64,000 bases of DNA from an uncultured Hungatella sp. (GTDB lineage: Bacteria > Bacillota > Clostridia > Lachnospirales > Lachnospiraceae). The translations under genes and the position numbers were made by a program. The DNA lies in NCBI GenBank assembly GCA_910585435.1, contig CAJUEJ010000023.1, forward strand, positions 1 through 64,000, given 5' to 3'. Below the pieces are notes generated by a model that did no database searches, was not told the DNA's origin, and saw nothing but the letters and a program-made list of their open reading frames with translations. This document shows positions 54,244-62,560 of the stretch, piece after piece; position 1 is the stretch's first letter, and every line of letters begins with the position of its first letter.

Positions 54244-54714
54244 TCATCTTTTAATACACTTACCAAACATCCAGGGAGCAACCTCAATATCACGGATGTG
54301 GACATTGGCAGGTGTTGAAATAAGGAAGCCGGCTATCTCCGCGATATCCTCAGGGTGAAGCATACATTCCTTTTCTTCTTCTGAGGGAGGCGTGATCTTA
54401 TGAGACCATATACTGGTAGATACCGGCCCCGGGCTGATGGAAGAGACGCGGATATTGCTGCCCCGGCATTCTTCAATCAGGGTTTATGTCAGGGCGTTGG
54501 CAGCGTATTTGGAGGCGGAATAGGGGCCGTTTTTTGCCTGGGTACGGTGGGCTGCATCCTGCGGAATTGATTAATACATCAATATGGTTCCATAAAGACA
54601 AGATTCTGTCTATGGCTATAGAAACGGAAGCTTCTGACATGACATCGCAGGGGACTGTAAGGATCCTGTCAGAGGCACTGCCGGCAATCTGCTTTTGGGC
54701 CAGCAGATAGGCTT
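54244..54714 (-). pseudogene. Short-chain dehydrogenase remnant
   Basis: Pieces of a classical SDR: DRILSLWNHIDVLINSAG (the NAG motif), then in another frame GPYSASKYAANALT with the catalytic Y-x3-K followed by an in-frame TAA, then SSISPGPVSTSIWS and PEDIAEIAGFLISTPANVHIRDIEVAPW to a stop at 54244. The N-terminal nucleotide-binding part and a middle segment are missing. It directly follows the isomerase gene at 54715, so it was probably the last gene of that catabolic operon. Confidence 0.8.
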
Positions 54715-55530
54715 TTACACAATTTTCTTCATATAATCTATGTAACACGGCAAGGATATATCTGCGTCGGGAATCTCCGGATGCCAGTGTTTTTCCCACT
54801 CAAAACTAAGAAAACCGTCATAGCCTGTATCTTTCAGGAGAGAGATGGCCTCAGCAACAGGCACAGAACCTTCTCCCGGCAGGGCTATATCAAAGCCATC
54901 TCTGGAATAATGCAGAGAATCTTTTATATGGACATGGCAAAGATACGGAGCCAGGCTTTTACAGGATGTTTCCATGGCTTCTCCCCACCGGTGGGGATGG
55001 AGAATATCCCAGATGACCCCTATTTTCCCGTCCAGCGCTTCAAGGAGGGGGAGCATGGCAGAGGACATACTGAAATCATCGTGGGTTTCCAGCAAAAGCT
55101 TTATGCCATAGGCGTCAGCGATTTTCACGGCCTTTTTATACCCTTCTATATCCCGGGCCAGCACCTGCTCATAAGTCTGCCCCTCAGGAATAGGGCCGGC
55201 AAATACCCGCAGATAGGGGCAGTGAAGACCCTCTGCAAGGATACTTAAATCCTTAACCTGCTTAAGCTGCTGGTTCCGGTCTTCTGGAGATGTCCTGGCG
55301 AAAGAGACACTTGTTCCGATAACGGGAATAAAAAGCTGAGACATTTTAAATTTTTCATAGGATTCCTGTATACGTTCACAGGAAAAATCATCCAGCGACA
55401 ATAAATCTGTCGTATTCTCCAAGGTCCTCAGTTCAATCCCCTGAAAACCATACGCCTTCCCTTTGCTAATCACGTCATCTACTGTGGAAGACGGACAGGC
55501 CAGAGAGCTGAAAGCTAATTTCATGTTCAT
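54715..55530 (-). CDS. Sugar phosphate isomerase/epimerase, TIM-barrel family
   Basis: A 271-aa xylose-isomerase-like enzyme. Metal ligands are visible in LLLETHDDFSM, GVIWDILHPHRWGE, CHVHIKDSLHYS and FLSFEWEKHWHPEI. The start is ATG 55530 with an AAGGGG box. It follows the VOC gene after a 156-nt structured gap and belongs to the LacI-controlled locus together with an importer and a Gfo/Idh/MocA enzyme. Substrate unknown. Confidence 0.87.
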   Translation of the reverse strand: MNMKLAFSSLACPSSTVDDVISKGKAYGFQGIELRTLENTTDLLSLDDFSCERIQESYEKFKMSQLFIPVIGTSVSFARTSPEDRNQQLKQVKDLSILAEGLHCPYLRVFAGPIPEGQTYEQVLARDIEGYKKAVKIADAYGIKLLLETHDDFSMSSAMLPLLEALDGKIGVIWDILHPHRWGEAMETSCKSLAPYLCHVHIKDSLHYSRDGFDIALPGEGSVPVAEAISLLKDTGYDGFLSFEWEKHWHPEIPDADISLPCYIDYMKKIV

Positions 55531-55552
55531 AGATTTAAACCCCTTTCTTGTA

Positions 55553-55666
55553 ATGTACCATCGCGATCCCTTCTACACTTGCAGCTGCAGCCGAATCAGA
55601 TATAGGGAAGATTCTGCTGTTGCAACCAAATCATGCAACCAGGCAGAAAGAATCCCGATGGTACAT
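55553..55666 (-). other. Structured intergenic region between VOC and isomerase genes
   Basis: Outer arms 55553-55574 and 55645-55666 pair at 19 of 22 positions, starting with an 11-bp perfect ATGTACCATCG/CGATGGTACAT stem. Inside, AGCCGAATC and GATTCTGCT form a second hairpin. The whole gap would fold into a long branched RNA in the minus-strand transcript, either protecting mRNA ends or regulating read-through. Confidence 0.55.
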
Positions 55667-55686
55667 GTATTATGCTTGTAACATAG

Positions 55687-56478
55687 TTATACATCAAAAA
55701 GGGATACCCGGTCAATCAGCTCCACGGCAACACCGTCAGGATCTTTTACATTGCAGACATAACCGTTTTTCGTAGCTACAAGCCGGGGCTGAGAGATCAG
55801 CTCCACGCCTTCGCCGGCAAGCTTTTTTGCAAAGGCTCTGGTGTCTGTCACCCGCAAAGCGAAATGGCCCATCAAAGGCCCTGTATGAGGCGTCTCATTG
55901 TGAAGCAGCTCCAGAATATTACGTCCCATATTCATATACACCATGTCAAACTTTCGTTCCTCAAAATGATAGTTCTGAAGTATTTCCATCTCCATATCGT
56001 CGATATAAAAATGAATCCCCATCTCCAGGTCATCAGCGTAGACAGATGCATGGTCAAATTCCAGAACCTCTGTAGTCGGAACCCAATCCGGCTGGGAGAA
56101 GGAGTCACAACGCTGGATCAGCTCTACATTTGCCCCGTTAGGGTCTCTTAAAAAGGCAAGGGTACCGCCGCCGGAGCCTGCGGGCTTTGGCATAACGTGG
56201 AAGCGGTAGCCTTTGCCTGTCAATGTAGTGGCAGCCTTCTCCAGATCGTCTACGATATAAGCAATATGGGCAATACCATACTCTGTATTTTCGTCAGGCT
56301 TTAAAGGGCTTAAAAATTCCAGCATCTGATCGCCTATCTGCATGTAAGCGGCAATGGTGTGAGAGGCAGGGATATACAGGCCTCTCTGAAACCTGGCTCC
56401 GAAATACCTGGTGTAAAAATCCATAGTTTTTTGAAGATCCCTGACATTGATCCCGATGTGATTAAATTCTTTTACCAT
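55687..56478 (-). CDS. Two-domain VOC-superfamily protein (glyoxalase/dioxygenase fold)
   Basis: A 263-aa protein made of two VOC modules: residues about 3-125 (FNHIGINVRDLQKTMDFYTRYFG ... LRDPNGANVELIQ) and about 140-258 (FDHASVYADDLEMGIHFYIDDM ... VKDPDGVAVELID). His and Glu metal ligands are present at the usual places in both. Possible roles are isomerase, epimerase or lyase on the imported compound. GAGGAGG box at the end of a leader element shared with the binding-protein gene at 58017. First gene of the leftward operon. Confidence 0.82.
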   Translation of the reverse strand: MVKEFNHIGINVRDLQKTMDFYTRYFGARFQRGLYIPASHTIAAYMQIGDQMLEFLSPLKPDENTEYGIAHIAYIVDDLEKAATTLTGKGYRFHVMPKPAGSGGGTLAFLRDPNGANVELIQRCDSFSQPDWVPTTEVLEFDHASVYADDLEMGIHFYIDDMEMEILQNYHFEERKFDMVYMNMGRNILELLHNETPHTGPLMGHFALRVTDTRAFAKKLAGEGVELISQPRLVATKNGYVCNVKDPDGVAVELIDRVSLFDV

Positions 56479-56485
56479 AAATGTA

Positions 56486-56585
56486 TCCTCCTCGTATAAT
56501 ATGTTTTGGCATACGTCGCGGCCCGCCGCCTGTCAGGCCTTCAGAACGCATTTCGGTTGTGAACCTGAAGCTTCACATGTGTTTT
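56486..56585 (-). ncRNA. Shared leader element, copy 2 (upstream of VOC gene)
   Basis: On the minus strand this ~95-nt stretch matches 57917-58010 at about 82% without gaps, including invariant blocks TGTGAAGCTTCAG, TTCACAAC, AATGCGTTC, CAGGCGG, GACGT, TGCC and CATATTATACGAGGAGG. The TGTGAA...TTCACA blocks form a hairpin in both copies. It runs up to and includes the ribosome binding site, so a cis-acting RNA that controls translation or termination is likely. No known riboswitch class is recognised. A GTAACAG/CTGTTAC hairpin lies just upstream (56586-56616). Confidence 0.5.
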
Positions 56586-56655
56586 GTAACAGTCTGGTTA
56601 CCTCTTGAGCTGTTACGGCCATCTTTCTTAAAAAATAAAATTTCCACAAAAATCA

Positions 56656-56685
56656 TTGACAAGAAATGAAAAATGTGTTTATAAT
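56656..56685 (+). promoter_or_regulatory. Rightward promoter in the VOC-lacI divergent region
   Basis: TTGACA (56656-56661), 18 nt, TATAAT (56680-56685). It is followed by the perfect palindrome at 56700-56715. A leftward -10 TATAAT (complement of 56687-56692) overlaps the same zone, so divergent promoters share one operator. Confidence 0.55.
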
Positions 56686-56699
56686 GATTATACAAATTA

Positions 56700-56715
56700 G
56701 TATTAACGTTAATAC
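56700..56715. promoter_or_regulatory. LacI-type operator, site 1
   Basis: A perfect 16-bp palindrome GTATTAACGTTAATAC with the central CG typical of LacI-family operators. It lies midway between the VOC gene and the lacI gene, beside divergent -10 boxes. Confidence 0.6.
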
Positions 56716-56801
56716 AAAATCTGTAACTGTATTATAAGCATTTCTCCAAAGATTTGTCAATAATTATTTTTAAAATTGTGATTTTTACCTGAGAATAAGA
56801 G

Positions 56802-56845
56802 TTGAAAATCCCGGTATTCCTGATATAATAATATTATCGATAATA
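56802..56845 (+). promoter_or_regulatory. lacI promoter with operator site 2
   Basis: TTGAAA (56802-56807), 16 nt, TATAAT (56824-56829), then the CG-centred palindrome TATTATCGATAATA (56832-56845) at the start-site position, 21 nt before the lacI ATG. The site resembles site 1 (shared TATTA..CG..TAATA), which suggests autoregulation. Confidence 0.6.
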
Positions 56846-56866
56846 CAAAAACGGGGAGAATGACTT

Positions 56867-57910
56867 ATGCATGAGGTGACATTGAAAGACATAGCAAAGG
56901 TGGTGGGGTGTTCAGTAAATACGGTTTCCCTGGCATTGAAGGATAGCCCGAGAATCAGCGAAGCCACAAGAAAAAAAATTCAAAAAGTAGCCAAAGAGAT
57001 GGATTATACTGCCAACAACATAGCCAGGGCATTGGTACTAAAAAGGACCGGAACCATTGGGCTGATTATCCGCAATATCTCCAGTGTACTGATGACTTCG
57101 AAGGCGAAATATATTGAGCGCTATCTGGAACAGTATGGGTATACACTGTATATTATTTCAAGCAATGATGATTTGGAAACAGAGGAGAAGGCAATCAATC
57201 TGATGCTGTCCAACAAGGTAGACGGCTTGCTTCTGCATACAATTTTTACGGATAATTTTCCGCGGCTGGAAAAACTGAGGGCTCAGGGATTCCCCATTGT
57301 TCTTCTTTCCGGCTTCAGGGAAACCATGCCGAAAATCGACGCTATTTACCCGAACCTGGTGAAAGGCGCTTATATCGGAACCAGGCATTTGCTTCAACTA
57401 GGGCATAAGAGAGTGGCTTTTGTGGGAGCGACAGGAGAGGAAAAAGGATACATGTACGCTAAGTATCAGGGGTATGCTAAAGCTATGGAGGAGGCTGGTG
57501 TGGAGATAACACCGGATCTGATTTGTTCGTCAAGCGAAAGCAAATTTGAACGGTTCGGAGACCAGGCATTAGGACATATCCTGAAGGTGGGCAGAACAGA
57601 ATCGGCAATGTTCATTGATTTTGATGAAATTGCCATTCCGATTATCAAGTTTTTGACAAAGAACGGAATAAGGATACCACAGGATTTGGCGATCGTCAGC
57701 ATGGATAATGTCCGCTTTGCGGAGTGGGCATCCGTACCATTGACAACCGCCGGCTATGACATCCGTTATATTTCACATCATGCGGTTGATATTCTGTTGG
57801 GGATTATCAACGGCACTCATGGAGAAGGGGAAGTTGAAGATATAGCGGTAGAACCGGATTTTTATATCCGTGAATCCTGTGGATACCATCAGGTGTATGT
57901 AGCAGAGTAG
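56867..57910 (+). CDS. LacI-family transcriptional regulator
   Basis: A 347-aa repressor. The N-terminal helix-turn-helix is VTLKDIAKVVGCSVNTVSLALKDSPRISEATRKKIQKVAKEM with hinge helix NNIARALVLKRTGTIGLI; the rest is a periplasmic-binding-like sensor domain. CG-centred palindromes at 56700-56715 and 56832-56845 are its likely operators. It sits between the two transcription units that carry the shared leader, the VOC operon and the importer operon, and is the evident regulator of both. Confidence 0.93.
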   Translation: MHEVTLKDIAKVVGCSVNTVSLALKDSPRISEATRKKIQKVAKEMDYTANNIARALVLKRTGTIGLIIRNISSVLMTSKAKYIERYLEQYGYTLYIISSNDDLETEEKAINLMLSNKVDGLLLHTIFTDNFPRLEKLRAQGFPIVLLSGFRETMPKIDAIYPNLVKGAYIGTRHLLQLGHKRVAFVGATGEEKGYMYAKYQGYAKAMEEAGVEITPDLICSSSESKFERFGDQALGHILKVGRTESAMFIDFDEIAIPIIKFLTKNGIRIPQDLAIVSMDNVRFAEWASVPLTTAGYDIRYISHHAVDILLGIINGTHGEGEVEDIAVEPDFYIRESCGYHQVYVAE

Positions 57911-57916
57911 GAACGC

Positions 57917-58010
57917 TTGTGAAGCTTCAGTTTCACAACTGGAATGCGTTCCGACGAATTGGCAGGCGGTGTGACGTGACGTGTGCCGATTCATATTATA
58001 CGAGGAGGTA
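57917..58010 (+). ncRNA. Shared leader element, copy 1 (upstream of the sugar-binding protein gene)
   Basis: The ~94 nt between the lacI stop and the ribosome box of the binding-protein gene match the minus-strand sequence at 56486-56585 at about 82% without gaps. A TTGTGAA...TTCACAA hairpin and a GGAATGCGTTCC hairpin can form here, and GAACGC (57911-57916) could pair with GCGTTC. Differences between copies do not show obvious compensating changes, so RNA structure is not proven; a shared DNA site or duplication scar is the alternative. Confidence 0.5.
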
Positions 58011-58016
58011 TCCATT

Positions 58017-59363
58017 ATGAAACAAATGAAAAATAAGGCAGCCCAAATAATAGGAGCTGCTTTGACCGGAATTCTCATGCTGAATCTGGCAGCATGCGGC
58101 AGCCAGCCAGGCGGAGGAGCTTCTCAGACAGCGACAGAGACAAAAGCAGAGACAAAGACAGAATCTAAGACAGAAGGAACGACCCAGGCCGGGCAGACAG
58201 AGGCCCCAAACAGTGAGGCGCCGCAGGACTTAACGATCTGGATGGGATCCTGGTGGGAGGATCAGATCCCGGTTATTGTGGAAACCTATAAAAAGGAAAA
58301 TCCCAATGTAAATTTAACGATTGAGGCACTGCCGGTAGACGGATATGTGGATAAAGCGGTCACTACGATTCTTGGTGGGGGAGGCCCGGATATTCTGGCG
58401 GTAGATATGTCGCAGATGGGAACACTGATAGATAAGAATCTTCTTTCCTCCTGGAACGAATCTATTGGAGATATGGATTTATCTGATTTTGCAGGCATAA
58501 TCGATGCGTGTAAGAGGGGAGATATGTATTATGGCCTTCCGTACCGCACCAGTGCTTCCATTATGTTTTATAACAAGACTATGTTTGACGAGGCGGGAGT
58601 TCCCTATCCGGAAGAGGGCTGGACGTATGAAGATATGCTGGAGATTGCCAGGAAACTGACGATTCCAGGCCAGCAGTATGGCGTGGGAATTGCAGCCAGC
58701 AATGCGGATCCGTCCAATGTATTTACCTGTCTGACGCCGATTATCTGGGCCTGCGGGGCAGATTATTTAAATGAAGACGAGACGGAATGTATTCTGAATA
58801 CTCCGGAAGCAATCGAAGCGGTGGGCTATTTTACCGGCTTGTATACCACAGAGAAAGTGGTTCCGGAAGGAAGCATCAATTATACGCTGACAAAGGATGT
58901 TATGCCTCTGTTTATCGAAAATAAGGTTGCCATGATGATGGGCGGCGACCATAATGCAGTGGAATTTGATACGAAATATCCGGATCTGGATTATGGCTAC
59001 TGTGTGCCTCCCAAAGCGCCGGCATTGGCAGGAGGCTGGTGTTTTACGGTTCCGGTGACGGCAAAGAATCCGGAAGCAGCCTATGAGTTTGCAAAATGGT
59101 TTTTACAGCCGGGGGTTCTGGGAGAACTGACAATCCGTATTCCTGCCAGGCTGAAGGCCACGGAGTACGGAGTCTGGAATTCGCCTTTATATCAGACCGT
59201 GTTAAAGAGCGCCATGGATGGGCGGTTAAGCCCTCAGACTCCGGTCTGGACTGACATGCAGAAGGTAATCATCGTTGAAATCCAGAATATTATGCAGGGA
59301 ACCAAAACCGTGGAACAGGGCTGTGAAGATATGACGCGGCAGTGCAACAGTCTGCTTAAGTAA
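58017..59363 (+). CDS. CUT1 sugar-binding lipoprotein
   Basis: A 448-aa extracellular binding protein, lipid-anchored at C27 (lipobox LAAC), followed by a Thr/Glu-rich linker (about 35-70, TETKAETKTESKTEGTTQAG) and the binding fold (LTIWMGSWWEDQIPVIVETYKKENPNV ... YYGLPYRTSASIMFYNKTMFDEAGVPYPEEGWTYEDML). A longer frame from 57981 would start inside the leader element and is rejected. First gene of the LacI-controlled importer. Substrate not assignable. Confidence 0.92.
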   Translation: MKQMKNKAAQIIGAALTGILMLNLAACGSQPGGGASQTATETKAETKTESKTEGTTQAGQTEAPNSEAPQDLTIWMGSWWEDQIPVIVETYKKENPNVNLTIEALPVDGYVDKAVTTILGGGGPDILAVDMSQMGTLIDKNLLSSWNESIGDMDLSDFAGIIDACKRGDMYYGLPYRTSASIMFYNKTMFDEAGVPYPEEGWTYEDMLEIARKLTIPGQQYGVGIAASNADPSNVFTCLTPIIWACGADYLNEDETECILNTPEAIEAVGYFTGLYTTEKVVPEGSINYTLTKDVMPLFIENKVAMMMGGDHNAVEFDTKYPDLDYGYCVPPKAPALAGGWCFTVPVTAKNPEAAYEFAKWFLQPGVLGELTIRIPARLKATEYGVWNSPLYQTVLKSAMDGRLSPQTPVWTDMQKVIIVEIQNIMQGTKTVEQGCEDMTRQCNSLLK

Positions 59364-59383
59364 GTGTAATATGGGTTTGGCCG

Positions 59384-59400
59384 GCCTGCAGGTGGCAGGC
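59384..59400 (+). other. Stem-loop between binding-protein and permease genes
   Basis: GCCTGC (59384-59389) pairs with GCAGGC (59395-59400) across AGGTG. Such hairpins after binding-protein genes often protect the upstream mRNA, giving more binding protein than permease. Short and without a T-run. Confidence 0.35.
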
Positions 59401-59437
59401 AAGTGCCATATGTCCATTGGAAGAGGAGGAGAAGGCT

Positions 59438-60352
59438 ATGAGACAATTTGTGAACGCTTTGTACAGACCCAGCATTCGTCAGAAAAGGGCCAGGACAGGG
59501 ATGCTGTTTGTGGTGCCCTGCGCCCTTGTGGTTCTTTTGATGATGATTGTTCCTGTTGTGCGCACTGTCTCATTTGCGTTTTCAAAGGTGACCCTTCCTT
59601 CCTTTGATACGGAATTTACAGGCCTTGAGAATTTTCGGAAAATTCTTGCCATGGAGGAGTTTCCTGCGGTAATCAGAAATACCTTCATCTGGGTTGCAGG
59701 TTCTGTCATACTGAGAGTATCTTTGGGGTTCCTGGCGGCGATGGTTATGGACGGCCAGGGGAAAGGGATAAAAATGGCGCGCCTTCTCGCTCTTCTGCCG
59801 TGGACAGTTCCCAGTATTGTCTCGGCCAATTCCTGGCGGTGGATACTGCAGGGGGATTTCGGCGTACTCAATATGGTTCTCAGGGAGATGGGGTTAGGCT
59901 CCCTGGCGAAGCTGTGGCTGGGAACGGCGGCAACGGCTCTGCCTACGGTTTTAGTCACCTATGCCTGGGCAGGATTTCCATTTGTTATGATGATGATACT
60001 TGCTGGGCTTCAGGGAATTTCCACGGAAATGTATGAATCCAGTGCCATAGACGGGGCCAGTAAAATCCAGCAGTTTTTCTACATTACCCTTCCTTCCCTT
60101 AAGTCAGTGATTAAAATGGTAATTGCCCTGGAAATCGTAAGTGCTATAAATGCCTTTGATTTACTGTACGTGCTGACAGGAGGCGGGCCGGGAACATCAT
60201 CGGAAATCCTGGGACTGCTGATTTACAGGCTGGGATTCTCCCGGTTTGATTTTGCCGGCGCCTCTGCCGCAAGCACCCTGCTTATAGGGACAGCCCTTGT
60301 GTGCTTTCTGTTTTATGCACCCACCCAGTTCAGGAAGAAAAGAGAGGAGTAG
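59438..60352 (+). CDS. CUT1 ABC transporter permease, MalF type
   Basis: A 304-aa membrane protein with six helices; the first (MLFVVPCALVVLLMMIVPVVRTVSFAFS) follows a basic N-terminus and the EAA loop reads ESSAIDGASKIQQFFYITLPSLK. ATG 59438 is chosen because the GGAGGAG box lies just before it; an ATG 21 nt earlier would swallow the box. Partner of the next permease. Confidence 0.92.
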   Translation: MRQFVNALYRPSIRQKRARTGMLFVVPCALVVLLMMIVPVVRTVSFAFSKVTLPSFDTEFTGLENFRKILAMEEFPAVIRNTFIWVAGSVILRVSLGFLAAMVMDGQGKGIKMARLLALLPWTVPSIVSANSWRWILQGDFGVLNMVLREMGLGSLAKLWLGTAATALPTVLVTYAWAGFPFVMMMILAGLQGISTEMYESSAIDGASKIQQFFYITLPSLKSVIKMVIALEIVSAINAFDLLYVLTGGGPGTSSEILGLLIYRLGFSRFDFAGASAASTLLIGTALVCFLFYAPTQFRKKREE

Positions 60353-60354
60353 AT

Positions 60355-61194
60355 ATGAACCGCAGAAAGAAAATAACGATTTTTACGGTTGTCAGGCTGG
60401 CTTTTATCGGGATAATATGTACCTTCAGCCTCTTCCCGGTCCTCTGGTGTCTGAGTACGTCTTTAAAGACAGAAAGCGAGATTTACCGCCTGCCGCCTTC
60501 CTGGATTCCTGAGATTGTTACTCTTAAGCATTATAAAGAAATCCTGGGCCGCTCCGATATGATGCACTATTTTGTCAACACTGTAATCCTGTCAACAGGA
60601 ACCACCTTGATTACCATGGTCGTCAGCGTACTGGCCGCATACGGGTTTTCAAGGTATAAATTTACCGGATGCAGATGTCTGATCTGGACCATCCTGTTTG
60701 CAAGAGTGCTGCCAAGGGTGTCTGTCATTATCCCCTACTATATTATATTGAAGGAAATGAAACTGCTCAACACGTATCAGGGGCTGATGCTGGTATATCT
60801 GACGATTTGCCTTCCGGTAGCAGTGTGGATGCTGAAAGGCTATTTTGACAATCTGCCTGTAGAGGTGGAGGAGGCGGCAGTGGTAGACGGATGTTCGCCT
60901 TTTGGGGTTCTGGTGAAGATTGTGATTCCCATGTGCAAACCGATTCTTGCCACAGTAGCCATGAATGCTTTCATCCTTTCGTGGAATGAATTCCTGTTTG
61001 CCCTTACCATGACGGACGGAAAGGCTATGCGTCCCATTGCCGTTGGGCTTGCGTTTTTTATAGATGAAATGGGGGTTCACTGGGGAGAGCTTATGGCGGC
61101 ATCCATGCTTATGAGCGTGCCGGCAGTTATATTTTTCTCTCTTGCACAGAACCAGATGGTAAGAGGCTTAAGCGCAGGGGCCGTGAAGGGATAG
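60355..61194 (+). CDS. CUT1 ABC transporter permease, MalG type
   Basis: A 279-aa membrane protein with six helices, EAA loop EEAAVVDGCSPFGVLVKIVIPMCKP and C-terminus GLSAGAVKG. ATG 60355 is 2 nt after the first permease stop, with an AGAGGAG box inside that gene's end. No ATPase follows. Confidence 0.92.
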   Translation: MNRRKKITIFTVVRLAFIGIICTFSLFPVLWCLSTSLKTESEIYRLPPSWIPEIVTLKHYKEILGRSDMMHYFVNTVILSTGTTLITMVVSVLAAYGFSRYKFTGCRCLIWTILFARVLPRVSVIIPYYIILKEMKLLNTYQGLMLVYLTICLPVAVWMLKGYFDNLPVEVEEAAVVDGCSPFGVLVKIVIPMCKPILATVAMNAFILSWNEFLFALTMTDGKAMRPIAVGLAFFIDEMGVHWGELMAASMLMSVPAVIFFSLAQNQMVRGLSAGAVKG

Positions 61195-61197
61195 CAT

Positions 61198-61357
61198 GTA
61201 CTCTCGGAATCTCTCCTGCACCTGGCTTTGTGGCTGATTTTTCATCCTATGCACCGGGGATGAATCAACGTATGTTCCACGTAGGTCTCATAAATTTATG
61301 TACATCGGACAAAAAATCATCTCACAAAGTCAGGCACAAAAAGGCTCTGAGAGTACG
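61198..61357. repeat. ~160-nt imperfect palindrome upstream of the oxidoreductase gene
   Basis: Outer arms GTACTCTC (61198-61205) and GAGAGTAC (61349-61356) are perfect. Complementarity continues with small gaps for about 57 nt on each side (CCTGgCTTTGTG... against CACAAAGTCAGG), and an ACGTA...ACGTA-type dyad lies near the centre. The size and layout recall the 164-bp palindrome at 3796-3959, but the sequence differs. It lies between the permease and oxidoreductase genes and could cut or protect the mRNA there. Confidence 0.55.
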
Positions 61358-61385
61358 TTAGCAGATAAAGGAGGATTGGCTGTAT

Positions 61386-62555
61386 ATGAAAAAAGTTGTG
61401 GTAGGTATGATTGGAACTGGCTTTGCGGCACAGATGCATGTAGAGGCATACAGGAAAATATACGGGGTGGAGGTGGTGCTGAAAGCCGCGGCATCTCTGG
61501 CGCCGGACGCAAAGGAATTTGCAGAGAAGGCGGGAATCATGCAGATGTTTGATGACTATCACAGGCTGCTTCAGGATCCGGAAATCGATGTGATAGATAT
61601 CGTTACACCGCCCTGCCTTCATGCACAGATGGCAGAAGACATACTGAGAAGCAAAAAACACGTTATCTGTGAAAAGCCGCTGACCGGTTTTTTCGAATCC
61701 CGGGAGTTTGAAGAGGTGGGGAATACGCCTAAGAGACAGATGTATGAGGCGGTTTGTGAGAAGGCAGAGAGACTTAAAAAAGAGGCAGAGCATGCAGGCC
61801 GTCTCTTTATGTATGCGGAAAATTATATCTACACCCCTTCCTTACAGAAATGCATGGAATTTCTGAAGGCCAAAAAGAGTAAAATCCTTTTTATCAGGGC
61901 AGAGGAAAGCCACAGAGGTTCACATGCCAGCCATGCGGCATACTGGAAATACAATGGAGGCGGTTCCCTGATCCGCCAGGGCTGCCATCCTCTTTCAGCC
62001 GTGCTGTATATAAAAGCCCAGGAGGCAAAAGCCAGAGGAGAGGAGATTAAGGTTTCCTCCATTATGGCGGATATGGGCAGGGCAGGGGAGGCTTTAACCC
62101 GAAAAGAACATGAGTACATAGATTCCCACCCGGCAGATGTGGAAGACATTGCCAATCTGATCCTTACATTTTCCGATGGCACCAAAGCTGTGGTTATGGC
62201 AGGAGACATGGTGGTGGGAGGCGTTAAGAACCTGGTGGAGATTTATACAAATGAAGGGGTCTACTACTGCAACATGGCTGCAGGCGACGGACTGCGGGTG
62301 TACCATGAGAATGACAGAGGCATGGAAGATATCTATGTCACCGAAAAAATAGGGAATAAGACAGGCTGGCAGAATGTATTCTTAGAGGAGCCTCTGATGC
62401 GGGGATACACAGGAGAAATGCAGGACTTCATGGAGTGTGTTGCTTTTAACCGCAAGCCTCATTCAGACTACGAGATTGCGGCAAAAACAATCCAGCTTAT
62501 CTATGCTGCCTACTGCTCGGCAGAAGAGGGAAGGCGGATGGAGCTTAACCTGTAA
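61386..62555 (+). CDS. Gfo/Idh/MocA-family oxidoreductase
   Basis: A 389-aa NAD(P)-dependent enzyme. Rossmann start VVGMIGTGFAAQMHVEAY; EKPLTGFF supplies the catalytic Lys; RQGCHPLSAVLYIK belongs to the substrate domain. GGAGGATT box before the ATG. It follows the importer genes across a palindromic gap and probably oxidises the imported sugar or cyclitol, with the isomerase and VOC proteins of the leftward operon acting on the product. Confidence 0.9.
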   Translation: MKKVVVGMIGTGFAAQMHVEAYRKIYGVEVVLKAAASLAPDAKEFAEKAGIMQMFDDYHRLLQDPEIDVIDIVTPPCLHAQMAEDILRSKKHVICEKPLTGFFESREFEEVGNTPKRQMYEAVCEKAERLKKEAEHAGRLFMYAENYIYTPSLQKCMEFLKAKKSKILFIRAEESHRGSHASHAAYWKYNGGGSLIRQGCHPLSAVLYIKAQEAKARGEEIKVSSIMADMGRAGEALTRKEHEYIDSHPADVEDIANLILTFSDGTKAVVMAGDMVVGGVKNLVEIYTNEGVYYCNMAAGDGLRVYHENDRGMEDIYVTEKIGNKTGWQNVFLEEPLMRGYTGEMQDFMECVAFNRKPHSDYEIAAKTIQLIYAAYCSAEEGRRMELNL

Positions 62556-62560
62556 CCTTT

